Assembly: GCA_016716365.1 (NCBI GenBank)
Contig: JADJWM010000003.1
Coordinates: forward strand, 121,001-185,000
Length of the DNA: 64,000 nucleotides
DNA from: Chloracidobacterium sp.
GTDB lineage: Bacteria > Acidobacteriota > Blastocatellia > Pyrinomonadales > Pyrinomonadaceae
Direction: 5' to 3'
Both the position numbers and the translations under genes were made by a program. Under the pieces are notes generated by a model that had not been told where the DNA came from, ran no database searches, and saw only the letters and a list, made by a program, of their open reading frames with translations. This document shows positions 26,043 to 34,787 of this stretch, in pieces (position 1 is the first letter of the stretch; each line of letters begins with the position of its first letter).

Positions 26043-27362
26043 TTAACCCCAACCCGCCGCTGTTGCCGCCTTGTCCGGCGTCTTCATCCGGTCTAAGCTT
26101 CGATAGACCGCGTCACGAAGAGCGAGTTCTCTGGGATCTCCGGTTAACGAAGTACCCATCCGGTTCGTCACATAGGCGTAACCGATGCCTGTTACGGGGT
26201 CTGCAAACCCGATCGACCCGCCGGCTCCGGGGTGCCCGAATGCAGCGGGCTGTTCAAAGGGCCACGCCTCGCACGGTTTCATAAAACCGAGTGAGAACTT
26301 CGCCTCACCCCGCATGCACTCGTCATAAAAACCGTTTTCCGAGGGGATGGCCGCCGATGCAAGCAGGTCAAGGGTCTCCTTTTTCAGGCCTAATTCCTTG
26401 CCACCCGATGCAAACACTCCATAAGCCTTAGCGATCGCCGCCGCTGTCGCAACGCCTCCGCCCGAAGGCACTTCTAGGTCCCGGGCATAGATTGTTTCGT
26501 CATCGTGGACGATCCCGGAACCCGGATTTGTGACCAGTGCCCGGTAGATCTTCGAACGCGGATTCAGCGAGTCAATGGTCAGCATTGGCGGGAAGCCCCA
26601 GACCATGTCGAGCAGTCCGGGCCGGTCAACCACCGCGAGTCTTGAATTTGGGATCTCACGCGGGAGCCGTATGTAGGCCTCAATACCAAGCGGCAGTGCG
26701 ATCTCATCATGGAAAAATTGACCAACACTTCGATGTTTCGGGTCGACCCGACGGATCAGTTCGCCTTCGTAAAATCCCAGAGAAATCGCGTGATAGGCCT
26801 GTCTTTCTCCCGGTTTCCATGCCGGTGATTGCCGAGCCATCACCTCGGCGAGTTCGTCAAGGTCGGCAACCGTCGCAATATCGACGGGCTCATCAAAGGC
26901 GAACAGGCCTGCATGGTGGGCCAGAAGCTGTCGAACCGTAATTTCGTCTTTGCCGTTTTGAGCAAATTCCGGCCAGTAGGCCGCGACCTTTTGGTCGTAG
27001 TCGATGAGACCGCGCGAATGTGCCAAGGCGAGGGTCATTCCCGCAAGGCCCTTCGACGTAGAATAAACCACGACCATGGTCTCTTCATCCCAAGGTTCGA
27101 GCGTCGCAGCGTCACGGTATCCGCCCCACAGGTCGACAACTTTCTCGCCGTTCAGGAAGACGCTGCATCCGCCGCCTAGTTCGTTTCGTTCCTCAAAGTT
27201 CTGTTGAAACGCTTCACCTACCGCCTCGAAACCCGGAGCGACAAAACCATGCAGCTCGAGATGGGCCAGCATTTGATTCTTCTTATGGTTCCTGTAAAAG
27301 TAATAGCCCGCTCCCGCCCCGAACAGGCCGAGAAGGGTGCCCGCAGCCAATTTCTTATTCAT
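26043..27362 (-). CDS. Serine beta-lactamase-like hydrolase (class C / EstB family)
   Basis: 439 residues. An N-terminal membrane anchor (KLAAGTLLGLFGAGAGYYFY) precedes the catalytic domain. SxxK appears as VVYSTSKGLAGM (about 127), the Tyr motif as RQAYHAISLGFY, and the third motif as FGHPGAGGSIGFADP (HPG/HxG in place of KTG). The family includes esterases and carboxylesterases such as EstB rather than true beta-lactamases. The start at 27362 has an excellent GGAGGGGAGG ribosome site. A prefix open to 27647 overlaps the divergent YyaL gene and is rejected. Confidence 0.87.
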   Translation of the reverse strand: MNKKLAAGTLLGLFGAGAGYYFYRNHKKNQMLAHLELHGFVAPGFEAVGEAFQQNFEERNELGGGCSVFLNGEKVVDLWGGYRDAATLEPWDEETMVVVYSTSKGLAGMTLALAHSRGLIDYDQKVAAYWPEFAQNGKDEITVRQLLAHHAGLFAFDEPVDIATVADLDELAEVMARQSPAWKPGERQAYHAISLGFYEGELIRRVDPKHRSVGQFFHDEIALPLGIEAYIRLPREIPNSRLAVVDRPGLLDMVWGFPPMLTIDSLNPRSKIYRALVTNPGSGIVHDDETIYARDLEVPSGGGVATAAAIAKAYGVFASGGKELGLKKETLDLLASAAIPSENGFYDECMRGEAKFSLGFMKPCEAWPFEQPAAFGHPGAGGSIGFADPVTGIGYAYVTNRMGTSLTGDPRELALRDAVYRSLDRMKTPDKAATAAGWG

Positions 27363-27575
27363 ATTTCCTCCCCTCCGACTGCGCCTTTCTGAAGGAGCAT
27401 GGATAGATCGCTGATCAAACACGCAATTCGGGTGCCGAATCGAAAGGCAATCTTTTCCAACAAGGGTTGCGGCAATACGTTCCGGTTCCGCGAACATTTT
27501 CACGGACAGGCTTGGAAACCTTCGCGGAACGCGGCGTTTTTGCACTCCGCCGCCGCAGCGTGAAAGAATGAAGGC

Positions 27576-29741
27576 ATGAAAAGGTCGCCAAAATTCACGA
27601 ACCGGCTGATCGATGAAACCAGCCCCTATCTCCTCCAGCATGCCCACAATCCGGTCGAGTGGTATCCGTGGGGTGACGAGGCGTTCGAGAGGGCAAAGGC
27701 CGAGGACAAGCCCCTGATCGTCAGTATCGGCTACTCAGCCTGCCACTGGTGCCACGTGATGGAGCACGAATCCTTTGAGGACGAACGCATAGCAGCGATC
27801 CAGAACGAGCATTTCATCAACATCAAGGTCGATATGGAAGAGCGGCCCGACGTGGACAAGATCTACATGAACTTCGTCCAGTTGACGACCGGCCGCGGCG
27901 GTTGGCCGATGAATGTCTTTGTCACACCTGAAAAGCTGCCGTTCTTCGGTGGGACCTATTTCCCGCCGTCTCCTCGGCACGGGATGCCTTCGTGGCCGCA
28001 GATCTTGATGAGCATCGCGGAAGCATGGCGCGAGAGGCGTGAAGAGCTTGAAAAATCGGCGGTCGACATCCTCGGCGAATTACGGCGGTTGACCGTCAAC
28101 GAAATGTCGAAAACGGGAATCGATGAAGGCATTTCAACCACCGCGTTCAATAGCTTCAGTCGAACTTTCGATGAGAAGGACGGCGGTTGGGGCGGCGCTC
28201 CCAAATTCCCGCAGGCGATGTCGATGGAGTTTCTACTCCGATACTGGAAGCGGACCGACGAAGGAGCGGCCCTCGAAATGGTGAAGAAGACGGCCGAAAA
28301 GATGGCACGCGGTGGCATGTACGACCAGCTCGGCGGCGGTTTTCACCGTTATTCCGTCGACGCCGTTTGGCTCGTTCCGCATTTCGAGAAGATGCTTTAT
28401 GACAACGCCCAGCTGATCCGAACCTATCTCCACCTATATCAGATCGAAAGTTCGGAACCGAGAGCCGAGGCGAACGGGGACTTTTTTCGGCGGATCGCCG
28501 TCGAAACGCTCGAGTATGTGAAACGCGAGATGCTTGATCCCTCCGGCGGTTTTTATTCCTCGCAGGATGCCGACAGTGAAGGTGAGGAAGGGAAGTTTTT
28601 TGTTTGGACCCCGGACGAGGTCGCAGAGGTGCTTGGCGAGGAAGATGCGGCGGAATTCTGCAGGATCTACGACGTGACGGCGAATGGGAATTTCGAGGGG
28701 AAAAACATCCTCAATCTCTCGGGCGGAAACGCGAGTGTGAACGAGCGTGCACTGGAAATTCCGACCGATCCCCGCGTTTCTGACTGGCGTGAAAAATTAT
28801 TTGAGGCCCGAGAAAAGCGGAACAAGCCGTTTCGCGATGAAAAGGTGCTGACGGCCTGGAACGGCCTGATGCTGGCCGCATTCGCCGAGGCCGCCGCAGT
28901 CCTGGATTCGCAAGACTATTTAGAGATCGCAAAGAAAAATGCCGATTTCCTGCTCGAGCACTTAATGCAGAAGCCCGACCATGAGGGAGAGCGAAACGCG
29001 GGACGTAGTGAACACGCCATTGCTGACGCCCGAGGCGTCGCATCTGATAGCCCAAGGCTCTTAAGAACCTGGAAAGATGGCCGGACGAAGCTGAACGGTT
29101 ACCTTGAAGACTACGCAAACCTCGCCGACGGTTTGATCGAACTTTATCAAGCGTGCGGGGAAGAGCGATATCTGCTGAAGGCCCGCGAGCTTGCCGAAAC
29201 GATGATCACCGAGTTTTGGGATGAGGAGAGCGGCGGGTTCTTTTTCACCTCGAATGAACATGAGGAGCTTATCGTCCGGAGCAAGGACCTGTTCGATAAT
29301 GCGACGCCTTCGGGCAATTCGGCTGCCGCAGACGTCCTGCTGCGGCTTGCCAAGTTCTTTAGCGAGGAGCGTTTTGAGCGTTTCGCCGCAGCCGCTCTCC
29401 GGGTCGCCGCTGATCAAATAAGGCGATATCCGCAGGGCTTCGGCAGGGCTCTTTCCGCGATCGAATTCATGCTTGGCGATGTGAAGGAGATCGCGATCGT
29501 TGGAACTGACAGCGGCGAACTCTTAAGAACGGTGCGTTCGGAATACCGCCCGGCAACGGTCGTGGCTATCGGCAGCGGGGCCGATGCATCCGAAGTGCCA
29601 TTACTCGACGGTCGGGGCATGATCGGGGGTTCGGCGGCGGCGTACGTTTGCCGAGGTTTCGTTTGCGGGCGTCCCGTCACAACCCCCGAAGACCTGCGCA
29701 GCTTGCTTGATGCGTCTGACAATACGGCTTCGGCTCCCTGA
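27576..29741 (+). CDS. YyaL/spermatogenesis-associated 20-type thioredoxin-domain protein
   Basis: 721 residues. The N-terminal thioredoxin-like domain (about 1-180) holds SIGYSACHWCHVMEHESFED with the CxxC, and the rest is an alpha/alpha-barrel of the glycan-epimerase type (GGMYDQLGGGFHRYSVD, FVWTPDEVAEVLG, KVLTAWNGLMLAAFAEAA). The family is widespread and its role unsettled. Residues about 467-496 (QKPDHEGERNAGRSEHAIAD and the next 10) have no counterpart I recall between the usual helices before LLRTWKDG; see the repeat entry at 28969. It is divergent from the hydrolase gene. Confidence 0.88.
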   Translation: MKRSPKFTNRLIDETSPYLLQHAHNPVEWYPWGDEAFERAKAEDKPLIVSIGYSACHWCHVMEHESFEDERIAAIQNEHFINIKVDMEERPDVDKIYMNFVQLTTGRGGWPMNVFVTPEKLPFFGGTYFPPSPRHGMPSWPQILMSIAEAWRERREELEKSAVDILGELRRLTVNEMSKTGIDEGISTTAFNSFSRTFDEKDGGWGGAPKFPQAMSMEFLLRYWKRTDEGAALEMVKKTAEKMARGGMYDQLGGGFHRYSVDAVWLVPHFEKMLYDNAQLIRTYLHLYQIESSEPRAEANGDFFRRIAVETLEYVKREMLDPSGGFYSSQDADSEGEEGKFFVWTPDEVAEVLGEEDAAEFCRIYDVTANGNFEGKNILNLSGGNASVNERALEIPTDPRVSDWREKLFEAREKRNKPFRDEKVLTAWNGLMLAAFAEAAAVLDSQDYLEIAKKNADFLLEHLMQKPDHEGERNAGRSEHAIADARGVASDSPRLLRTWKDGRTKLNGYLEDYANLADGLIELYQACGEERYLLKARELAETMITEFWDEESGGFFFTSNEHEELIVRSKDLFDNATPSGNSAAADVLLRLAKFFSEERFERFAAAALRVAADQIRRYPQGFGRALSAIEFMLGDVKEIAIVGTDSGELLRTVRSEYRPATVVAIGSGADASEVPLLDGRGMIGGSAAAYVCRGFVCGRPVTTPEDLRSLLDASDNTASAP
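28969..29060. repeat. Repeat-like in-frame insertion inside the YyaL homologue
   Basis: About 90 bases start GCAGAAGCCCGACCATGAGG and include a perfect hairpin GACGCC-CGA-GGCGTC (29025-29039). The text resembles REP-type intergenic elements that begin AGAAGCCCG, and it interrupts an otherwise continuous family alignment without breaking the frame. Confidence 0.5.
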
Positions 29742-29823
29742 TTGTCGGATCCTCATCCGACTTTAGTATTCGACTCGTCCGTGCTGCCCTTGCCAATGGA
29801 ACCGGGAGAAAAAGGAGAAAAAG

Positions 29824-29859
29824 AAAAGAGGTGGAAACCGTGGGCGGTCCACCTCTTTT
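29824..29859. terminator. Bidirectional terminator after the YyaL and Asn/Ala-repeat genes
   Basis: Perfect 12-bp stem AAAAGAGGTGGA / TCCACCTCTTTT, 12-base loop, with A-rich and T-rich flanks, lying between convergent genes. Confidence 0.85.
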
Positions 29860-29877
29860 CGATCTTTGTCCCTGAAC

Positions 29878-30168
29878 TTATTTCGCGTTGTTCGCTGAGT
29901 TCGAGGTCGTATTCGCCGGCCTGTTGGTTGCGTTCGAAGCAGCGTTCGAAACAGCATTCGCGGCGTTGGCAACGGTGTTAGCTGCGTTGGCAACGGTGTT
30001 GGCAGCGGTGTTCATCGCATTCGCAGCGGTGTTCATCGCATTTGCAACAGCGTTGTTCGCACGGTTAGCTGCGTTCGTTGCAGTGTTGTTAGCCGTCGGT
30101 GTTTCACCGCAGGCCATTCCAAGAGCACCAAGGGCCAGAAGGCTTGAAAGTGCAATGATTTTTCTCAT
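29878..30168 (-). CDS. Small exported Asn/Ala heptad-repeat protein
   Basis: 96 residues. A signal-like N-terminus (MRKIIALSSLLALGALGMAC) with a terminal Cys suggests a lipoprotein, though the lipobox is not canonical. The rest is low-complexity in 7-residue units such as NAMNTAA (twice), NTVANAA (twice) and NAVSNAA, encoded by near-identical 21-base repeats. The spacing and Ala/Asn content would suit a long amphipathic helix, perhaps like the Lpp periplasmic rod, but this is inference. Ribosome site AGGAG precedes ATG 30168. It has its own terminator. Confidence 0.75.
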   Translation of the reverse strand: MRKIIALSSLLALGALGMACGETPTANNTATNAANRANNAVANAMNTAANAMNTAANTVANAANTVANAANAVSNAASNATNRPANTTSNSANNAK

Positions 30169-30224
30169 GTTAAATTGATCTCCTGTCTTCTTCAAAGAAT
30201 AAGTTTACTTATTTTTACTCACGA

Positions 30225-30239
30225 CTGTTTCTGAAACAG
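30225..30239. promoter_or_regulatory. Palindrome upstream of the Asn/Ala-repeat gene, possible operator
   Basis: CTGTTTC-T-GAAACAG, perfect 7-base arms, about 57 bases before the ATG at 30168, where a promoter would lie. Regulator unknown. Confidence 0.4.
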
Positions 30240-30414
30240 CCTTGTCCCAATCCAGTTTAATTTTGGAACATTGGACAATATAATGACCTAACAAGCCTTA
30301 GTCAACCCAAAAAATGTCAAAAAAAACGTTTTTTGCACAAATCTTGACCTTTTTTTTTCGCATTCAGACGATTTTTAGCGGCCACTTCAATATAGCCCGC
30401 AATATAATAAAGTA

Positions 30415-30444
30415 TTGACTTGACCCCTTTCCGGACGGTATCTT
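30415..30444 (+). promoter_or_regulatory. Possible promoter of the GAF-GGDEF gene
   Basis: TTGACT (30415-30420), 18-base spacer, TATCTT (30439-30444), 64 bases before the ATG. Moderate match only. Confidence 0.4.
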
Positions 30445-30508
30445 CTTAATTGCGGAAACGCCCTCCTGCTCCCGTTCCACCATATCGAACCGTACACTGA
30501 TTAACATT

Positions 30509-31795
30509 ATGAGTGCCGTCTCATATCACGATAATGAATCGCGCGGCTGCCGGATCCCTGCTTCGGCACGCTACGTCCCGATGCTAGTCGGACTTGCCGC
30601 GATTGCCTTTACTCTTCTGATCTCCGCTCCCGAGCTCGTCGGCTGGCGATCGGCCCTGGCTGCCGCTTCAGCATTAGTTTTTGTTGCCGCGACGGTTGCC
30701 GCCACCCGGCGCCGAGTTCCTGCCCGCATACAAGACCCGGTCCGCGCGGATCCCGTAGTGTCCGGCCGGGCCGAACAACTTAACGAACGCCTTGTCGCGC
30801 TTGACGAGGCCAATGAGGTTTTCGGATCGTCGCTGAATGCCGCGGATATGTTTCGTCTGGTCTCGAGCCGCGTCGGCGAGATCTTTCCGTTCGACGCTTC
30901 GGCTCTTCTCGTACCGGGCGAAGACCGGTCGGAACTGACATTTCTCCATTTTGACGGGATCAATGCCGACGCTTTTCGCGGGATGGAGATCGCCTCGGAT
31001 GAAGGGTTGGCTGGTGCTTCATTCCGGAACGGCCGGATCGAGATCTGTTCCGACCTTTCCGCCGATCAGGCGGCCCTCGGAAAGGAAAGGCTCGAACCGT
31101 TCTCGGCGTCAGCCGCGATCCCGATGATCCACGGCGACACGGTCTTCGGCGTTTTTCAGATCTTTTGCAGCGAGCCGATAGAACGATCGCCCGACACCTA
31201 CAAATTGTTCGAAGCGATCTCAGAACACGTAACGCCGATCTTCCGCAACTCGCTCGAATTCGAACGCTCGCTCTCAAAGGCCCTGACGGACGCGATCACC
31301 GGCCTGCCGAACGAACGTGCGTTCTACATGGTTCTTGAGAACCAGCTTGCCGAATCGCAACGTAACCGCGAGGAACGGCCTATAACTATCCTGTCTATCG
31401 ACATTCGCGATTTCGCCGCCGTCAACACGATGCTCGGCCACGCGGTTGGTGACCGGATGCTTGAGTTCACCGGGGCGCGCATCTCGGAGCAGCTTCGGCG
31501 GATGGACTTTCTCGCCCGCACGGTCAATGACGAGTTCCATGTGATACTTCCGACCGCGTCTGAAGCCATTGGCCACGAGATCGTCGCCCGTATCAAGCGT
31601 GCTTTCGAGACGACGGAGTTCGAATTATCAGACGACGAAGGCTACACCGTCGAACTGAATATCGGGTGGGCAACATTTTGGAAGGACGGCGAGACGCCCG
31701 AGGAGCTCCTTCGAACTGCCAACCAGCGTAAACGCCAGGCGAAATCCGAGAAGCCGGCCGGTGTGCTACCTTTCCCAAAAGAGTACGTACACTGA
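30509..31795 (+). CDS. Membrane GAF-GGDEF protein with degenerate signature
   Basis: 428 residues. Two hydrophobic segments near the N-terminus (about 22-66) anchor it; a GAF domain follows (about 100-250), then a diguanylate-cyclase fold: DAITGLPNERAFYMVL (about 264) and ITILSIDIRDFAAVNTMLGH. At the signature position the sequence is RTVNDEFHVIL, so GGDEF is VNDEF. The two Gly that hold GTP are changed, so cyclic-di-GMP synthesis is doubtful and a sensing role is possible. Ends with an Arg/Lys tail. A terminator follows at 31826. Confidence 0.85.
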   Translation: MSAVSYHDNESRGCRIPASARYVPMLVGLAAIAFTLLISAPELVGWRSALAAASALVFVAATVAATRRRVPARIQDPVRADPVVSGRAEQLNERLVALDEANEVFGSSLNAADMFRLVSSRVGEIFPFDASALLVPGEDRSELTFLHFDGINADAFRGMEIASDEGLAGASFRNGRIEICSDLSADQAALGKERLEPFSASAAIPMIHGDTVFGVFQIFCSEPIERSPDTYKLFEAISEHVTPIFRNSLEFERSLSKALTDAITGLPNERAFYMVLENQLAESQRNREERPITILSIDIRDFAAVNTMLGHAVGDRMLEFTGARISEQLRRMDFLARTVNDEFHVILPTASEAIGHEIVARIKRAFETTEFELSDDEGYTVELNIGWATFWKDGETPEELLRTANQRKRQAKSEKPAGVLPFPKEYVH

Positions 31796-31825
31796 CAAAG
31801 AACCGCCCGGCGCAGTTTCATCTCG

Positions 31826-31857
31826 AGCCCCCGTCACGCAGTTCGTGGCCGGGGGCT
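31826..31857 (+). terminator. Terminator after the GAF-GGDEF gene
   Basis: 8-bp stem AGCCCCCG / CGGGGGCT with an inner CACG/CGTG, followed by TTTGCTTGTT. Confidence 0.7.
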
Positions 31858-31970
31858 TTGCTTGTTAGCCGCTGAAAAGAGGCTTACACTCTCTGAATAT
31901 CCGCGTTCGGCCGCCTTGTGTTTTGGGGCCTGGCCGAGAACCGTTTGACGATCTCGGGTAGAAGGAGAAA

Positions 31971-33374
31971 ATGGCAAAAATAACATTTTACGGTGGGGTC
32001 GGGACCGTGACTGGTTCCAAGTACCTGCTCGAACACGAGGGGCGGCGTGTCCTGGTGGATTGTGGTCTTTTTCAGGGCCTCAAAGAACTGCGCCTCCGAA
32101 ACTGGGAGCCGCCGGCATTCGATCCAAGAGATCTGGATGCGGTCATCATCACGCACGCCCATATCGACCACACCGGCTACCTGCCGCGACTGGTCCGCCT
32201 CGGATACGACGGCCCTGTCTTTACATCGCGGGCCACGGCCGACCTGCTTAAGATCCTTTTGCCGGACTCGGGCAGGCTGCAGGAGGAAGAGGCCGATTAC
32301 CGCAACCGCCACGAACTTACTACGCACCACCCGGCACTTCCGCTATATGACGAGAACGACGCGAAGGATGCCCTCAAGCTCCTTCGTCCGGTGCCGAACG
32401 ACGCGACGCTCGTTGAAGTGTGCGATGGATTTAGGGCCGGATTTCATGTCGCCGGCCATATCATGGGCGCGAGCCTTGTACTCGTCCAAATGGCTGCGGC
32501 CGGCCGGGCGGGCGAAGACCTAAGGTTCCTCTTTTCCGGCGACCTTGGCCACTACGACCAGCCGATCGTCAAGGATCCCGCACGTCCGCCCGACTGCGAA
32601 TATCTGATGGTCGAATCGACCTACGGCAACCGCCTGCACGGAGACGTCCACCCGGCCGAACAAATGGCGAGGATCATCAACGAAGCCGTTGAGCGGGACG
32701 GCCCGGTGCTGATCCCTGCGTTCGCGGTCGGCCGCACGCAGGAAGTGCTTTACCTGGTCAGGGAACTCGAGGACGATGATCGCATCCCCGTTCTGCCGGT
32801 CGTCGTCGATTCACCGATGGCGGCACAGGCAACGCAGGTTTATAACCGGTGGAATGAAGAGCACGATGAGGAATATGCATCTATCCTTCAAGAGAAGCGG
32901 CACCCACTGAGGACGATGTCTATGACCACGGCGGCCTCGAGGGATGAATCGAAGAAGGTCAACGCCATGAAGGGAGCCCGGATCATCATCTCGGCGTCCG
33001 GGATGCTGACCGGCGGCCGGGTCCTTCACCATGCGATGAGGATGCTTCCTGACGAGAATGCGACCGTCGTATTCGTCGGATACCAGGCTGCGGGCACCAC
33101 CGGCCGGCGGGTTCAGGACGGCGAGCCCGAGGTAAAAATAATGAAGCAGTGGGTGCCGGTCCGATGCCGCGTCGAAAAGGTCGAGGGCTTTTCGGCGCAT
33201 GCTGATTGGAAGGCCGTGCTTCGATGGCTAGAAGGGCTCGAGACCACGCCGCGAAAGGTCTTCACAACTCATGGCGAACCCGATGCGGCCGAGGCAATGG
33301 CGGGGCATATCAGAGAGCGGTTTGGCTGGGACGTCGTAGTGCCGGCCTATGAACAAGTAGATGAGCTTACATAA
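31971..33374 (+). CDS. MBL-fold beta-CASP ribonuclease (YSH1/RNase-like)
   Basis: 467 residues. The metallo-beta-lactamase signature is THAHIDHTGYLPRL (about 58-71), with FSGDLGHYDQPI for the later Asp and His. The beta-CASP motifs (A: MVESTYGNRLH; C: VEGFSAHADW) mark a nucleic-acid-processing enzyme of the CPSF73/YSH1 type. The start has an AGAAGGAG ribosome site. The next gene starts 4 bases after its stop and is probably co-transcribed. Confidence 0.9.
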   Translation: MAKITFYGGVGTVTGSKYLLEHEGRRVLVDCGLFQGLKELRLRNWEPPAFDPRDLDAVIITHAHIDHTGYLPRLVRLGYDGPVFTSRATADLLKILLPDSGRLQEEEADYRNRHELTTHHPALPLYDENDAKDALKLLRPVPNDATLVEVCDGFRAGFHVAGHIMGASLVLVQMAAAGRAGEDLRFLFSGDLGHYDQPIVKDPARPPDCEYLMVESTYGNRLHGDVHPAEQMARIINEAVERDGPVLIPAFAVGRTQEVLYLVRELEDDDRIPVLPVVVDSPMAAQATQVYNRWNEEHDEEYASILQEKRHPLRTMSMTTAASRDESKKVNAMKGARIIISASGMLTGGRVLHHAMRMLPDENATVVFVGYQAAGTTGRRVQDGEPEVKIMKQWVPVRCRVEKVEGFSAHADWKAVLRWLEGLETTPRKVFTTHGEPDAAEAMAGHIRERFGWDVVVPAYEQVDELT

Positions 33375-33378
33375 TGTT

Positions 33379-33888
33379 ATGAGATCGAAATTCATTCTAC
33401 TCACGATTCTTTTCCTTGCGGCTATTGGATCCGCCCAGGACGTAAAGGTCACCGACGAGCTATTCCTCGCCCCGGGCGTAGAACGCCATGCCGGGATTGA
33501 CGATGTCTATGCTCGTTTCAGCAAGGCGTACCGCGAACTGGATTCCGTCGTGTTCGCGAGCTTGTACTCCAGGAATGCGGCGTATCTTGTCCCCGATGCC
33601 GAGATCGACATCGGCAGCGAGAGTATCGCAAAGAGCTTTGGACGCTTTTTCGATTCGGTCCGCAGCCGCAACGCGAATGTCAACATCTCTTTCCGCATCG
33701 TCCAGAGGATGGTCGAGGGTCGCCTCGGTTACGACGTTGGGATCTACACGCTTCGCACCTACGTCGACGGCAAAGAGGTCAATTCGGGCCGGGGGAAATT
33801 CGTCGTGGTGGCGATCCGCGAGGGCCGCTCATGGAAATTCCAGGTTGACGGCTACATCGGACTGCCCGCCGTGAGATCCGGGGAATAA
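33379..33888 (+). CDS. Secreted SnoaL/DUF4440-like protein
   Basis: 169 residues from ATG 33379 (MRSKFILLTILFLAAIGSAQ), a signal peptide. The mature part fits the cone-shaped NTF2 fold: DDVYARFSKAYRELDSVVFA, SLYSRNAAYLVPDAEI, SIAKSFGRFFDSVRS and GRGKFVVVAIREGRSWKFQV. Proteins of this type are often steroid-isomerase-like or binding proteins; no catalytic set is evident. An earlier in-frame ATG at 33361 overlaps the upstream gene. Its TAA overlaps the AraC start (TAATG). Confidence 0.8.
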   Translation: MRSKFILLTILFLAAIGSAQDVKVTDELFLAPGVERHAGIDDVYARFSKAYRELDSVVFASLYSRNAAYLVPDAEIDIGSESIAKSFGRFFDSVRSRNANVNISFRIVQRMVEGRLGYDVGIYTLRTYVDGKEVNSGRGKFVVVAIREGRSWKFQVDGYIGLPAVRSGE

Positions 33889-34700
33889 TGGAGTATTTCG
33901 AAGCAGCTCCGTCTTCCGACCTGTCCGGCTTTGTAAAGCTGTTCTGGTCGATCCGGGCCGATGCAGCCGGGTCGGCGGCTCATGAACCCGTGCTTCCGGA
34001 CGGCTGCCCGGAGGTCGTAGTCAATTGCGCCGACCCATTCGAACGCAGGCTTGCCGCTGGTTCCGAGATCCAGCCCCGCGTACTAATTTCCGGACAGATC
34101 CTCCGAGCGGTGCACATCCGCCCGACCGGCCGAGTCGATCTGTTCGGTGTCAGGTTCCAGCCCTGGGGAGCACGTGCCTTGTTTGGGATGCCTATGAGTT
34201 CCCTTGCCGGGATGGTCGAAGGGCTTTCGGCCGTCGATCCTCCGCTTTCGCGTGAGCTTGAAGGGTCGATCGCTGAGCACGACTCCTTTTCGTCCCGGCA
34301 GAACGCTTTCGAGCAGATCCTCCGCAGACGCGCGGCACACAGAGCGATCGGCCTGGAGCTTCCCCGGGCCGCCGTCGAAGCGATCAGTGCGGCCAGCGGC
34401 CCGGTTTCGGTGAGACGGCTTTCGGCCGGACTCGGCGTCGGCGAGCGAAGGCTCCAGCGGGTCTTTCGCGAATCGGTCGGGCTCTCGCCAAAGTCTTATT
34501 CGCGAATCGACCGCTTCCAGAAGATGCTTCGATGCCTCGGCCGATCGCAGCGCTTGAATGTTCTCGATACTGCCTATTCGCTCGGTTATTACGATCAAAG
34601 CCACCTGATCCGCGATTTCAAGGAGATCGCCGGCTTCACGCCCGGGGCTTTTGAAAACTCCAGCGACGGTATCTCGGGCCTTTTGATCGGGGGCGTCTAA
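33888..34700 (+). CDS. AraC-family transcriptional regulator
   Basis: 270 residues. An N-terminal beta domain of the DUF6597 type (SGFVKLFWSI...LPDGCPEVVVN...FGVRFQPWGARALFGMPMS) precedes a C-terminal double helix-turn-helix: VRRLSAGLGVGERRLQRVFR and TAYSLGYYDQSHLIRDFKEI (about 235-254). The TAATG overlap with the SnoaL-like gene and the 4-base gap before that gene make a three-gene operon with the beta-CASP nuclease. Ligand unknown. Confidence 0.87.
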   Translation: MEYFEAAPSSDLSGFVKLFWSIRADAAGSAAHEPVLPDGCPEVVVNCADPFERRLAAGSEIQPRVLISGQILRAVHIRPTGRVDLFGVRFQPWGARALFGMPMSSLAGMVEGLSAVDPPLSRELEGSIAEHDSFSSRQNAFEQILRRRAAHRAIGLELPRAAVEAISAASGPVSVRRLSAGLGVGERRLQRVFRESVGLSPKSYSRIDRFQKMLRCLGRSQRLNVLDTAYSLGYYDQSHLIRDFKEIAGFTPGAFENSSDGISGLLIGGV

Positions 34701-34787
34701 TTGTCGGGTTTTTACAATACACGACCGCCCGAACTACCTTACAATTCCCGACAGTTACCGAAATACATTTAACGGAGTAGCTCTGAA

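Larger units (their letters stand above)
30196..30508. other. Intergenic region of 313 bases, AT-rich, between divergent genes
   Basis: It holds the palindrome at 30225-30239, several A and T runs (30310-30360) and a possible promoter for the GGDEF gene at 30415-30444. No coding signal seen. Confidence 0.6.

Noticed and set aside
34700..34755. Inverted TGTCGGG/CCCGACA around the gap after the AraC gene
   Set aside because: Arms are 7 bases with a long loop and no T-run at the right place; not strong enough to call a terminator.
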